From positions 2,170,001-2,234,000 of the forward strand of contig JAULSU010000004.1 in NCBI GenBank assembly GCA_030512335.1: a stretch of 64,000 nt of DNA, read 5' to 3'. The DNA is from Immersiella caudata (Eukaryota; Ascomycota; Sordariomycetes; Sordariales; Lasiosphaeriaceae). Under the pieces are notes generated by a model. That model made no database searches. It was not told where the DNA came from and saw only the letters and a program-made list of their open reading frames with translations. Position numbers and translations under genes: made by a program. Shown piece after piece: positions 34,807 to 45,398 of this stretch; position 1 is the first letter of the stretch, and the number at the start of each line of letters is the position of its first letter.

Positions 34807-35671
34807 ATGGGCAAATACGCCGACAAGCTCGTAGGCAAGAAGATCGCCGTCATCGGCGGTTCATCCGGGTACTCCCTCTCTCCCCTTACATATCCCTGGA
34901 TCACTTAATCTAACCCCCTCCAGAATTGGCTTCGGCGCCGCCTCCCTCCTCCTCGAAGCCGGCGCCGATGTAACCATTATCTCCTCCTCCCAAGAAAAAG
35001 TCAACTCCGCCATCTCCCGTCTGGGCGGCCCGGACAACACCAGTCTCCACGGTCTCGTCGGCGATGTCCGTGACGAAGCAGCATTCACTCAACTCCTCCT
35101 CTCCGTTGCCCCGCTGGACCACCTTGTCTTTTCCAGTGTGGATAAGATCATCCGCGGTTCCCTCGCCGATGCAGATCTGGATGAGGCCAAGTTCCTCTTT
35201 GGTGTGAAGTTCTGGGGGAGTTTCGTCGTTGGGAAGGCACTGGCTAAGCACGACATCGTCAAGTCGGGAGGTTCGTTGACGCTCACTTCCGGCGCCGCCG
35301 CGCTGAGACCCAAGAAGGGAGCTAGCATCGGCAGTGCGCTGAACGCGGGTGTGATTGCGTCGACGGCCGCGCTCGCGGATGAGCTGAGCGAGAAGAGGGT
35401 GAGGGTGAATACGGTGGTGCCGGGTTTGGTGAAGACGGAGCTATGGGATAAGTTGGGGCATAGTAAGGAGAAGCAGGAGGAGATCTTTGAAAGTGGTGCG
35501 AAGAAGCTTCCGGTGGGTTTTGTGGCGACGCCAGAGGATATTGCAGAGGCGTATTTGTACTTGGTGCGGGCGGATTACTCGAATGGGACGACAATTGTTA
35601 TTGGTAAGTTGGAATCTCCAGGGGGCGAAGAGTTTGGCTGACATGAGGTAGATGGCGGGGGTTCGGTTTAA
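34807..35671 (+). CDS. Short-chain dehydrogenase/reductase-like protein lacking the YxxxK motif
   Basis: Exons 34807-34868, 34924-35603, 35652-35671 (254 codons, 253 aa). The last intron (GTAAGT..GTAG) replaces a read-through tail with DGGGSV, the standard SDR C-terminus. The Rossmann motif IAVIGGSSGIGFGAA spans exon 1/2 and GDVRDE is the adenine-pocket Asp. After LTLTSGAAAL, where SDRs carry Ser, the next segment is RPKKGASIGSALNAGVIAST; no Tyr-x-x-x-Lys occurs. RVNTVVPGLVKTELWD follows normally. Members with this altered site exist in fungi and bacteria; they may bind NAD(P) without classical chemistry, or use other residues. Coding strand flips from C-rich to G-rich near 35180. Confidence 0.83.
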
Positions 35672-35974
35672 ACTCGAGAGATCCCCAAGTCTTGATGTCA
35701 TGTCAAGGGGGAACAGCAGCACGGCTTAAGACGCTGCGATTGAGATAAATTAGGTGGTCTTGGAACGGATATATTGACAAGAGTGCAGCTTGCGGCAGAC
35801 AGTTTGGCCAAAAAGAAGTTCTAGTGATCTGAACCACTATCCAGAATAAAACTGTCAATACTTGGGTATGGCTACTAAATAAAACCCGTTCAAATATGAA
35901 CATATGGATATCATCACCCCCTAAACCATGCACTTGCACGCAGACCTTCCTGGCAAAGCTAACCCCTGAACCCC
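35672..35974. other. Convergent 3' region
   Basis: Lies between the SDR (+) and carbonic anhydrase (-) stops. AT-richer than its surroundings; no gene seen. Confidence 0.5.
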
Positions 35975-36597
35975 TCAAACAATCCGCTTGGTCTTGCCAG
36001 TCTCAACCTCATAGACCCACCCAGAAATAGTCACCGAGTCAGGAACCAGCTTCGACGCCTGCAAGAACTTGACATCGTCCTTCACGGCCTGCTCCAGCTC
36101 GGGGAAGGGCAGGAAGTCCAGGCTCCTGGCCTTGAGTTCCGCGGCGGCGCTGGCGCTGTGGCATGGTCAACTCCGCACAACTTTGTCTACTGCAACTAGA
36201 CAGGGGCACTCACCCAAGACTCTTCTCCACAATGCCATACGCATCCTCATTCTTAAAGGTCAACATACCGCAACCGGTGTGCTTGACGAGGACAATTTCA
36301 GTCGTGCCCAGAAGCTGCTCGCTGATGACGATGGAGCGGACGGCGTCAACGGCCGAGGCGCCAGCCTATTTGTGTCAACCTCACTGTACAGCTATGAGCG
36401 TAAAGGCTGAGACTCACATTGCGGATAACATGGGCATCGCCGAGCTCGATGCCGAACGCAGAGGCGGGATCGATGCGGGCATCCATGCAAGTCAGGACCA
36501 AGTACTTCTTCGCTGGGGGCAGCGCGAGATCGCCCTTGGTGAAGGTGCTAGAGTAGCTCTCAGACGCAGCCTCGACGTTCTTCTGGATGGTAGACAT
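35975..36597 (-). CDS. Beta-class carbonic anhydrase
   Basis: Exons 36597-36418, 36365-36214, 36155-35975 (171 codons, 170 aa). The zinc ligands of beta-CAs are visible: Cys37 in LTCMDARIDP, His89 and Cys92 in KHTGCGM. Asp39 and Arg41 form the usual catalytic dyad. The protein is short (typical beta-CAs 200-220 aa), matching the compact 'CMDAR' subgroup of fungi and actinobacteria. It interconverts CO2 and bicarbonate; no targeting peptide is seen, so it is probably cytosolic. Introns (52 and 58 nt) carry GTGAGT donors. Confidence 0.9.
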
Positions 36598-37851
36598 TTT
36601 GTTGTTGGTTTAGCTTCGAAGTTGCTCGATGAAGCGAGTTGAGTGGAAGTGGATGTTTAGCGAAGCGAGAAGGCCTGAGTGAAATGTTGCGATTGCGATG
36701 CTGAGAGAAGACTGATCATGTAACTGCGAGAGACAATGGTCTTATATGTGTCGACGTGAGAGCGCCAAAAAGTGAGAACTCAATCTTTGTCAGTCCAAAA
36801 ACAGAAAATGTCCGCTCCTTTCCGCCGGGGGCGCAGTCCGCTTGTGCTGTGGTTGGATGCACGCTCTTCTTTCACCCGCTGCACTCTGTTAGAAGGGTCG
36901 TTCAAAACAAAAAAACCCTAGCCTTCCGCTGTGGATGCGGCGCCTGCGGGTTCGTCTCGGATGGTGAACCGAAGCGGCGCAGACCACAGGGATTCTTCCG
37001 ACGTACCGAGTCAGTCCAGATGGCCCTTGTCGAGTCTTGATTCCGGGAATGTGTGGGCTTCTTTGATGCGACGCGCTGCAACACACTGCTGTAGGTACAG
37101 TGCTGTAGGTACCGTCGGCCAAACAATATCTGAGAAAGTGAGCTTGCTTACTCCGTACTTGCAGCTGGTTTTGGGACGCCGCATGCACAAAACGGGATAA
37201 AATAGCAATTCTGAAAGCTGGCTCTCCCGCTGCCAAAAATACGATCTCGATGAGCACCGAGGCCCCCCATTCCGCGGCCCATCCGCACGCTGCGCCCCTC
37301 CCCCAGGATTCCCGTCCCAGGTAGAGATGGAGGGGTGGCCCGCATGTCGGGGACCCTCACCCCCCAAAGCTCAGCGAAACAAAGCGGGCCTTGGCGCCCC
37401 GACGAAGTTGACGTGCTCGACGCCAAAACCCGGCAAAGACCGCTAATGCCGTCGATGCGTGCCTGGCACTCGTCCGTGGTGGCATCACCAAGCCATCGCA
37501 TCTCGTAATACTGTGTCGTGACCTGGGGGAAGGCGGGGGCAGCGGGGGGAAGCGGGGGCTCCGCATGGGTTTTGGTCAACACCGCGCAGGCGGACCGGAG
37601 CGGAAACGGAGCGGGATGCCCATGACGTAGCGTGTTAGCCTCTTAGATGCCCGATTCTGCGACGGTGCAATTTCCGGGAGCCGGGGGGGGGGCGGTGTTG
37701 GCCTTCAAAATGTTTATTATACACAAGGAGTATCCGTGGCGTCTTGGACGTTTCTAGTTAATGTACAGCAAATGAGTACAACCGGCTGCATCATCGCAGC
37801 TTGGCGAGTCTCTGGTGTTGGGACGTAACCGGGGCTTCGCAGACAGCCACT
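36598..37851. other. Intergenic, no supported gene
   Basis: Upstream of the carbonic anhydrase and downstream of OXA1. ORFs up to 144 codons lack support. A direct repeat of GCTGTAGGTAC occurs at about 37088-37112. Confidence 0.4.
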
Positions 37852-39374
37852 CTATTTCCCCTCGCGCCGTTTCATAAGCTTGCGCTCCCGACGCGCAAGG
37901 AGTTCCTCCTTCTCTTGGAGCGCCCGCTTCTCATCCAATTCTCGAGAGTTCCGGACCGCCGTTTTCGCCTGGTTCTTGTCGCCGTACTCAGAAATCTTCT
38001 CCTTTGCGGCTCCCAAACCCTCCCGGATGGCTGAGAACATGCTATCATCCTTCTTCTCCTCGACGATCGTGGCTGTGGTATTCAGTGTTCTCGGCGCCTG
38101 CCAAGTGCCTGGCATCGGCTTCGGCCCTTCCGGAGCCACTCCTCCGATGTAGAGAGGCGGCAGACCCAACATACGACGCAGCGTGTGGTTGTAAAAGGCG
38201 GCCGACTGCAACCATTGGAGCCCCGCTGTGAGGAGGAAGTAGAACTGCAAGCCAGACGGAATCCAGAGCGTGGCCAGCACACCGACGGGGATAATCACGA
38301 AGCTCATAGCCTTCATCGTCCTTTGCTGTGTGGGCGCCATGTAGGGCCAGGAAATCTAGACCACAAGTCCGTCAGCGGAGGGAACAACAGATGGAGGCAT
38401 CAACTTCGGAGGCACGACAAGAACGTACCCGAATTGACTGAAGCATGACCACAGAGGTGAGCACCGGGAGGATATATAGAGGGTCCGCAATCGACAGATC
38501 TTGGAACCACAACATGCCTCCATCGAGCAAGCTGGGCACCGGAAGGGCTGCCATGCCCCGGAACAAGCGGAACACTCCGTAGCTGATGGGGATGTTGATG
38601 AACGGAATCAGCGTCTTCCACATCTTGAAGCCAACAGCCTTGTGGATTTGCATAATCTCCTGCCTGGCGACCATTGCCGCCGTGGTGTCCGTAGCATCCC
38701 TTGCCTTCGCTAGCGCCGCCTCGTACCGGGGATTCTTTCGCGCGTCCTGTAGTTTCTGGCCCATGGCCGTAGCTTCCAACGATTGCTTGAAGATGACGAC
38801 TCTCAGGCCGAGCGCAAGGACACCCATCGAGGCCCACCACGGAAGCCCAGTGTAGACGTAAATGTGCTCAAGGCACCACTGCATCATCGACGTAGGTCCC
38901 CATCCGTAGTCCAGGCCCAGCGTCTTCAGGAAGCCAATTGTTTCGGGGACGTTGAGGAGGTCGAGGCCGTTCAAATCGACATTCGTCTTTGTCACGTCGA
39001 AGTTGTTCAGATCGATGGGGGTCGCGTTCACGTTGGGAGCGCCGAGCGGCTCGATGGGGTTCGGTTGCGTCGATGCGAAGCGGGCTTGTCGGCTAGAGAA
39101 CAACTGCTGAGAAGCAGCAATGGCAGCCAGCGGGCCACCTATCCTCCTGGCTGTCGCTGTCTGTGCATTGAGAGAGCTCCGGAGGGAGACGCCACTGCCA
39201 CGCAGCGCTGTCCCAAATCGCCGCGTGGACAGTTGGGATGCGGGTCGCTGGAGATTCTTCAAACGGTCAGGTCGTGCGAAAGCTGGGAAGCGATCAATTC
39301 GTCCAACCACTTACTACTGTGCGGCCCAGACCCAGAGTCGGGCCTGTCCTGAGGAGCCCTCTACTTGGAAGCAT
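37852..39374 (-). CDS. OXA1: OXA1, mitochondrial inner-membrane insertase
   Basis: Exons 39374-39315, 39247-38429, 38355-37852 (461 codons, 460 aa). The open frame of exon 2 has no ATG. A 20-codon first exon found upstream (donor GTAAGT, acceptor CTCCAG, phase 0) supplies it and gives an Arg-rich, acid-free mitochondrial presequence. The YidC/Oxa1 core includes LEHIYVYTGLPWWASM, GFKMWKTLIPFINIPI and FVIIPVGVLATLWIPSGLQFYFL, about five membrane segments in all. The basic, coiled-coil-prone C-terminal tail (AREERKLMKRR-like) is the matrix ribosome-binding region. Oxa1 inserts mitochondrially made proteins into the inner membrane. MIM1 is the next gene on the same strand. Confidence 0.92.
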
Positions 39375-39994
39375 TTTGTCCAGATGTTGTGGTGAGCCGC
39401 CCAATTCAGGGACCAGTCGCGAAATCACGATGGTAGCTAACTTTTTTTTCGCTGGGCTCGTGCGTCAATTCGGCAGGCAACGTCTCGCTGACCTAAGCAT
39501 CAACGTTGAAGTGGAGCACAGTGGTCCTGGGCATTGGCAGCTCAGCAACGATGTCATCCAAAAAGACTTGAGCGTCTGGCTGTGTATTCCATATACCATT
39601 GTATTTTAGGGCCTCTATTACGCAGATAAAATCAAATCTGAGGCTTGTCCCAAGGCAATATTTACAGGACGTAAAGCCCAGTGCAGCGCATCGCTAACTG
39701 TGATGAAAGTCGGAGTGTGCCTATAACCGTGTGACTCGTCACATCGTACATCGACCGCCTGTGTCTTCCCGCCGCCCCCGTATCTCCAGTCGGCATTATC
39801 GGAGACATCGAGAACGCAATCTGATAGAGGACGATCCCTTTTCGAGTTGTGCTGCAGAGGATTCTCATTCCAGACTTGTCAGGTCATCCAGCCCGACCCT
39901 CCTTCTTGGTTTGTCTACAACTTCGATTCCAGGACCAATCGGGTGTGCTTGTCGCCTCGAGAGCGGGAATACCTGCGAAAGACCCATGAGTTAG
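39375..39994. other. OXA1 promoter / MIM1 3' region
   Basis: Between two - strand genes. No ORF is convincing. Confidence 0.45.
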
Positions 39995-40309
39995 TTACGA
40001 TACTGCTTGCAAACAGTCGAACAGGGCGCGACGAACTCTTGTGCCGCTCCACCCCAGCCGGAACGCGGCTTCGTGCGCAAACAGCTCTCCGAACCCAAGC
40101 ATCATGCCATTAACAAACGGAAGGAAGAGGTTGATGGTGGCGCCGCGGAGAATTGACCAGAATGTAGGCGCCTGGTAGAGCACGATGGCTGGGGACGAAG
40201 ATGAGGGCGGTGACGTCGAGATATCCTCGCACCCTGAATACTGCTCGCTGTCTGACCGGATCGTAACGCCAGATTCAGCCAGGGGATGCGGTGCCTCGTC
40301 GGAAGACAT
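39995..40309 (-). CDS. MIM1: MIM1/TOM13, mitochondrial outer-membrane import protein
   Basis: 104 aa from the ATG at 40309. The N-terminus is acidic and Ser-rich (cytosolic). A single conserved segment follows: FWSILRGATINLFLPFVNGM, then MLGFGELFAHEAAFRLGW. This TM helix with its GxxxG-like face and the LGFGE..AHE..FRLGW tail is the signature of Mim1/Tom13. Mim1 works with Mim2 to insert alpha-helical outer-membrane proteins and assemble the TOM complex. The last ~12 residues are less conserved in type and a terminal intron cannot be ruled out. Divergent from SHP1 over 0.6 kb. Confidence 0.85.
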   Translation of the reverse strand: MSSDEAPHPLAESGVTIRSDSEQYSGCEDISTSPPSSSSPAIVLYQAPTFWSILRGATINLFLPFVNGMMLGFGELFAHEAAFRLGWSGTRVRRALFDCLQAVS

Positions 40310-40908
40310 GGCGTCAGTATTGTGCGTGTTGCGACGGACGGGTCGACGGTGATGTGTTGCGCAGTGCCTCGGGGATCCCAAGATGCAAGGTGCAAGAGGC
40401 TCGGCGGAGCAGGGGAGCCTGGGAGTTGCCGAAGCTAACCAGCTGCCAAGGCGTAGCCACGGGGCTCGGTCCAGGTATAATCCGAGGGTGGTGAACAGCG
40501 CACCGTCGGCAATCAGCATGCGAAGAAGATTGCAAACGACTCAATGAAGAAAAGAGTACAAATTCTAGCTCAGCAAAGAAACATTGCACGCATTGGCCCC
40601 AAGCCGCAGGTACCGCTGCGGTTAGCATTTGCGATCTGCTGCTGTTCCCAGTTGGCGCTAGACCTATCCGATTACATAATTGTGGGTCTGCGGCTGGCGG
40701 GGCTGCAAGCCGCGGGGCAAGTAGAGCGTCGTCTTTGGAGCTGCCTGATCGCGCCTGCGGGTTCGAAGCTTCAGGAAACTTTCGAGCTTGCCAATGTTGC
40801 ACAATCTCAGCAATTACTCCCGACAGATTCTGCCAGCGACAATACGATTCCTCCCTTCTACTCTCCCTCATTCGCTCCGAACCACATTGCGCTTCCGTAT
40901 CCGTTAAG
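40310..40908. other. Divergent promoter of MIM1 and SHP1
   Basis: About 0.6 kb between start codons; no gene seen. Confidence 0.5.
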
Positions 40909-42252
40909 ATGGCCGACCACGACGGTCTGATTATGAACTTCTGCGACGTGACAGGTGCTTCGCCTCAGCAGGTATGGCTCTAATTCTCCCTGGTCTAACA
41001 GCGGCTAACCTATCGTCAAGGCCGCAGAATACCTCTCAGCTAGCCAGTGGGACATGGACAGCGCCTGCACCGCGTATTTCACAGATCTGGAGGAAGGCCA
41101 ACAAGGTGGCTCCAACGCAGCTGGCGAGCCGGCCTCCGAACCCGAATACACAGGTCCCCGAACCCTCGACGGACGCCCAGCTCCTCAATATGCTGGCCCT
41201 TCCTCTTCTTCCTCATCCAAGAAGCCGCAGAAGCGCACCGGCTTGGCGACCCTGAGCTCGCTCGGCGGCGGCGGTCACAACCACGATGATGATGAAGATG
41301 AAGACGATGACGATGACGAAGATGAGCGCCGCGGGCCCAGAGATCTGTTTGCGGGTGGAGAGAAGTCAGGTCTTGCTGTTCAAGATCCAGCACAACGCGC
41401 CTCCGATCCCAGAAGACTGATCAACGACATTGTGGCCAAGGCCAAAGCGTACGTGGCCATACTTGCCAACTTGCAAACAAGGTGCTAATGTATGAGTACA
41501 ACAGGAACGCAAAGAAAGCCGAGAACGATCCTTCCCCCACTGCTCCTAGCTCCTCTCGATTCTTCCGTGGTGGAGGTCAAACACTCGGCGGGGATGGTGT
41601 CGAGAGCCGCCGTATCGGTGATCCCGAGCCGGGACCCATTCCAACCGCAGCGAATGAGCCTACCGAGGAGCGCGTCCTCCATATATGGGTTGACGGTTTC
41701 AGTATTGATGATGGACCGCTTCGTAGGTTCGACGATCCTCAGAACCAGGCCGACCTTCAGATGATTAGGCAAGGAAGGGCGCCTCTGCACCTGATGAATG
41801 TTCGTCCCGATCAGCGCGTCGATGTCAAGCTCGCGCAGCACAACGAGAACTACAGACAGCTTCCCAAGATCTACCGTCCTTTCGGCGGCGAGGGCCGTCG
41901 TCTGGGCAGTCCAGTTCCTGGAGTTGGAACGACACAAGCACCTCCGGCAGCTGCCCCAGCGGCCACCACGAGCGCAGCTTCCACCTCCGCCCTTTCCGTG
42001 GACGATTCACAGCCCACTTTGAACTTGCGCATTCAACTGCCCGACGGCACCCGTCTTCCTGCCCGGTTCAACACCACGCACACAGTTGGCGACGTGTACG
42101 ATTTCATCTCACGCTCTTCGCCCAGCACCTCCGGACGGCCTTGGGTGCTTTCTACGACGTTCCCAAATAAGGATCATACCGAGAAGGAGTTGGTCCTGGG
42201 AGAGATGGCAGAGTTCAAGCGTGGTGGCACTGCTGTAGTGAAGTGGGCTTAA
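40909..42252 (+). CDS. SHP1: SHP1/p47-type Cdc48 cofactor (UBA-SEP-UBX)
   Basis: Exons 40909-40971, 41021-41448, 41505-42252 (413 codons, 412 aa). Residues 1-45 form a UBA-like domain (IMNFCDVTGASPQQAAEYL, DMDSACTAYF). An acidic stretch of Asp/Glu at about 118-138 and the RDLFAGGEKSGLAVQDP segment follow. The SEP domain holds LHIWVDGFSIDDGPLRRFDD, APLHLMNVRPDQRVDVKL and the YRPFGGEGRRLGSP Cdc48-binding loop. The C-terminal UBX domain carries LNLRIQLPDGTRLPARFN, a TFP loop (FPNK) and ends VVKWA. Shp1 links Cdc48 to ubiquitinated substrates and PP1, acting in the cytosol and nucleus. Confidence 0.93.
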
Positions 42253-42589
42253 TAGCTGGGTAGGCTTGGTTGGCGAATACTGCATGCTCTTGACCTTTGT
42301 TCGCAGAACCTGATTATCGGGTCACATCAGCGTCAACGTAGGTTACACATTCGCAGCGGTTAGACATGATTAGCTTGTAAACCAGTCAAGCATAGACTTC
42401 TCAATTCAGGGTTGAAGTCGCCTCAAAATCCCAGACAGTGCCTCTTTTATGCTATTGTTTGCATCCCTTTTCAACGCCCGACGCCGCTGCCAAGGGTATC
42501 AAACCCGCTATGCAAAGCTCTCGCCCTTGCGTCCAACGCAAAACACGGGCATTACTCCATCCACTCTTCAAGGCCAACCAACGCGTAAT
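42253..42589. other. Convergent 3' region of SHP1 and GTR1
   Basis: No gene seen. Confidence 0.5.
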
Positions 42590-43917
42590 CTAAGCATCCG
42601 CCGCTTGGCCACCTGACTCGCTGCTATAGCCGGCCCCAGCGCCTGCTAGCATCTGCGACGAAGGTGAAGCACCCACGGCTGGCCCGTCCAGGAACCTAAA
42701 CCAAGGACGGGCAGCAGCCACGTTGAGCTTCGCGCTGTTGAAACGCGCCTCACCCGGCGGCATGCACACAAGAATGTAGGTATTGGTCGTAAACTTGGTC
42801 ACAAACATGCTAAACGTAGGCCCCATCTTGTACTCAAAGTCGGAAAACTGCTCCGCGTTGCGCGGTGTCCCCGTAAACTTGGAGCACGTGTGCTTCCAGC
42901 TCTTGAGAATGTTGCTCATGCGCTCGAAGCGGTCGCCGTAGGGGTTGCGTTCGCCCTCGCGGCTGGTCCACTTGGAGACGACGAGGAAGGAGGTGCGTTC
43001 AAAGAGGAGGATCTCGTCGGCGTCGATGGCGACGCCTAGGGAGGCGAGCTGGGTTTCGATGACGCCGAGATTAGGGACGAGGTCGTGGATTATGCTGGCC
43101 CAGGCTTTGTAGAGGGATTGGTCCCAGATGGAGGTGGCGAAGAGCTGCATGTCCAGGTCGATGTCGGGGATGGGAGTGGTGGGTTGGCCGTGTGAAGAGG
43201 ATTGGAGGGCGGGCTGCTGGTCGGGTTGCTGCTTGCGCACGATGGCGACGGCTTCAGCGGTCTTGCGGCGGACGACGGTGACGCGCTGGTCGAAGACGGC
43301 TTCGCGAGTGGATGGCTGGATGAGATCCATCTTGTGGATGAGGACAAAGACTTTGGCTTCGCGAGAGTACTGGACGAGAGCGCTGATGATGTTGACGTAG
43401 GTAGCTAGGTCGCGCTCGACGTCGCGACTCTCGGTGTCGAAGACGTAGATGAGGACGCCGACATTGCTGAAGACATGGGCACGTTGTTGCGACAGGTAGT
43501 TCTCCATGAAGGCCTCTTGGCCGCCGCAGTCCCAGAGGTTGAGCGTTAGGTTTCCCAGGAACTTAACATGGGAGAGATCTATGTCGATGGTGGCGCCTCT
43601 GGAGGGGGGGGGGGGTTAGCAGTGTGTTTCTCAGGGGTAAGTTCTCAACAAAACCGGGGTGGGTTGATGAAGTGAGGGGGAAGGGTTGAGCGAGGTCAAG
43701 CTCAGACTCAGACTCACAATCGTCGCGTGTCGCGTGCAAGATAATTACTAAAGATGATGCTGCGCATGCTGGACTTCCCCGAACCGCTTTTCCCCATCAA
43801 CAGCACTTTCTGCTTCTTAACTTTCTTGAGCTGTGCATGGGCGGCGGCCTGGGCAGCTGCTAGGTCGGTCGTGGACCCAGAGGTCGCCTTCGTCGACGCC
43901 GCTTCGAAGTCCGACAT
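42590..43917 (-). CDS. GTR1: GTR1, RagA/B-type GTPase
   Basis: Exons 43917-43718 and 43598-42590 (403 codons, 402 aa). The 119-nt intron contains a run of G at about 43604-43613. An Ala-rich N-terminal extension precedes the P-loop KVLLMGKSGSGKSSMRS (residues 38-53). ATIDIDLSHV is switch I, NLWDCGGQEAF is switch II and HKMDLI is the guanine-specificity motif. The C-terminal half is the roadblock domain through which Gtr1 pairs with Gtr2. Gtr1-Gtr2 on the vacuole, anchored by EGO/Ragulator, signals amino-acid sufficiency to TORC1. Length exceeds yeast Gtr1 (310 aa) because of the extension and an inserted Gln/Pro-rich loop (KQQPDQQPALQS) in the G domain. Confidence 0.93.
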
Positions 43918-44611
43918 GATGCGCTCTCACGCATTCATCAAAGTCCCTGGGGGAAAAAAGATTGGAGCGCCGTGTGGGCTGGCTTACCTCGGTCGACGAG
44001 GTGCTAGCTGAACAGTCCGGGCAGGTTCGAAATGTCGGGGCTGATCTGCGACGGTGGGAATGGCGTGCCGGGAGCTGGCCGGAAGCTCGCCGGTGACGGG
44101 CCACTGTGGATATGGCGCAGGGGGAGTCAACCAGCGGGTTCAGAGGGGCTGGCTGGTCCGTGCACGCGCACAGCGTGCCTCGGCTGGCCAGTGCGCCGTC
44201 GAGGATCAGGGTTCCAAGTCCCTCACCAAAGCTTGGCACCCAGGCAATTCCAACAAACACCACACAACCTGGAATATGTCCAACGAAGAAGATGAACATC
44301 TGGCCGAATGGCCGGTTTGAAATGCCATGTAATACCGGCCGCCGCACGCAGATTTTAGAGCCACGGCAACAGACAAGAAATTTCACCCGTGAATCATCAT
44401 ACCAATATGACCATGACCCAACACAGAGATGGCACCGTTGCCCAGGTGTGCGCCGACGCGCAGTGGTGGGTGGTACACAGCGGCGCAGGTGTCAAATATA
44501 ACCACTTCGCCATAATATTGATGGCCTCTGTTCCATTTCTCCTGTACACTCAGAATAGACGATCCAACTTCAGCTCCGTTCAAAGAAAGAACTGAATCGC
44601 AAGAGTCAGAC
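43918..44611. other. Divergent promoter region
   Basis: Between GTR1 (-) and the small hypothetical gene (+). No gene supported. Confidence 0.45.
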
Positions 44612-44986
44612 ATGTCGCAGAACGGAGGCAGATACAACGCGCCGCCAAGAACATTCGGTAAGCCTCTGTTCACTCCACTCACCATAAAAATGCATCTCGG
44701 TTGCCTGACTCCCGTTCTAGTATCCACGACAGTTTATTCCACCAGTGAACAGTATCTCAAAACGGACGAGCAAGATCAAGATTGGGTTCTTGTGAGCGTC
44801 GAGGATGAGAGAAAACGTGCAGCGACTGGCCCCAGCAGAGAGAATGAGATGTATTTGAAGGTGGGCTGGGGTGAAAGGAAGGTTACAGTGTTTAAACGTT
44901 GCTGGAAGTCTCAGGGGTGTGGGAAGTGCGATGCAGAGGAGTGTCGCGAGTGGGCGAAGAAGCAGCATGAAAACAAGGAAAAATAA
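44612..44986 (+). CDS. Small hypothetical protein
   Basis: Two exons, 44612-44657 and 44721-44986 (104 codons, 103 aa). The intron has donor GTAAGC, branch CTGAC and acceptor TCTAG; without it the frame also stays open, so an unspliced form of 124 residues is possible. The sequence is polar, with VLVSVEDERKR, a Lys/Glu-rich C-terminus and a CWKSQGCGKCDAEEC cluster of four Cys that might bind metal. No family recognised. Confidence 0.55.
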   Translation: MSQNGGRYNAPPRTFGKPLFTPLTIKMHLGCLTPVLVSTTVYSTSEQYLKTDEQDQDWVLVSVEDERKRAATGPSRENEMYLKVGWGERKVTVFKRCWKSQGCGKCDAEECREWAKKQHENKEK

Positions 44987-45130
44987 CAACGCTATTGTTT
45001 TTAGAATAAGGATTATTATCTAGGGCCGCACCAACGACCAGCTGGTCAGTTTCAGGCCATCAGAGTTGAGAGAATGAAGCTTTTCTACGATTCGTATACT
45101 GTTGATGTGAAACCCACCCCCGTGAAAACT

Positions 45131-45398
45131 TTACCATACAACTCGGCCACAAGGAGGATCGATTTCTTCTTCTGTGATACCGAGGTGCGTGAGTGCTTCC
45201 TCGCTTTGAGCTCCTGTCATATCGATGGTCCAGAAGTCTAGCATATCGTTGTGGAAGTGTTGGAGTGACTCATGATGAGTGGAGGTTTGCGAGAAATGCC
45301 TCGACCCCCTTGCGCAACGTTTCATCAGTGGGATCTGTTGGGAACAAGACCCATGGAAGCAAAGCTGTTTGGTCTTCCGGTATTCCGCTACCTGACAT
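45131..45398 (-). pseudogene. Short coding-like fragment with one frameshift
   Basis: From ATG 45398 one frame reads GIPEDQTALLPWVLFPTDPT and ETLRKGVEAFLANLHSS, then stops at TGA. The neighbouring frame continues at once with ESLQHFHNDMLDFWTID and EALTHLGITEEEIDPPCG, ending at 45131. A one-base shift near 45273 would join them. No family recognised; it may be a decayed gene or the start of a gene whose later exons are lost. Confidence 0.3.
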
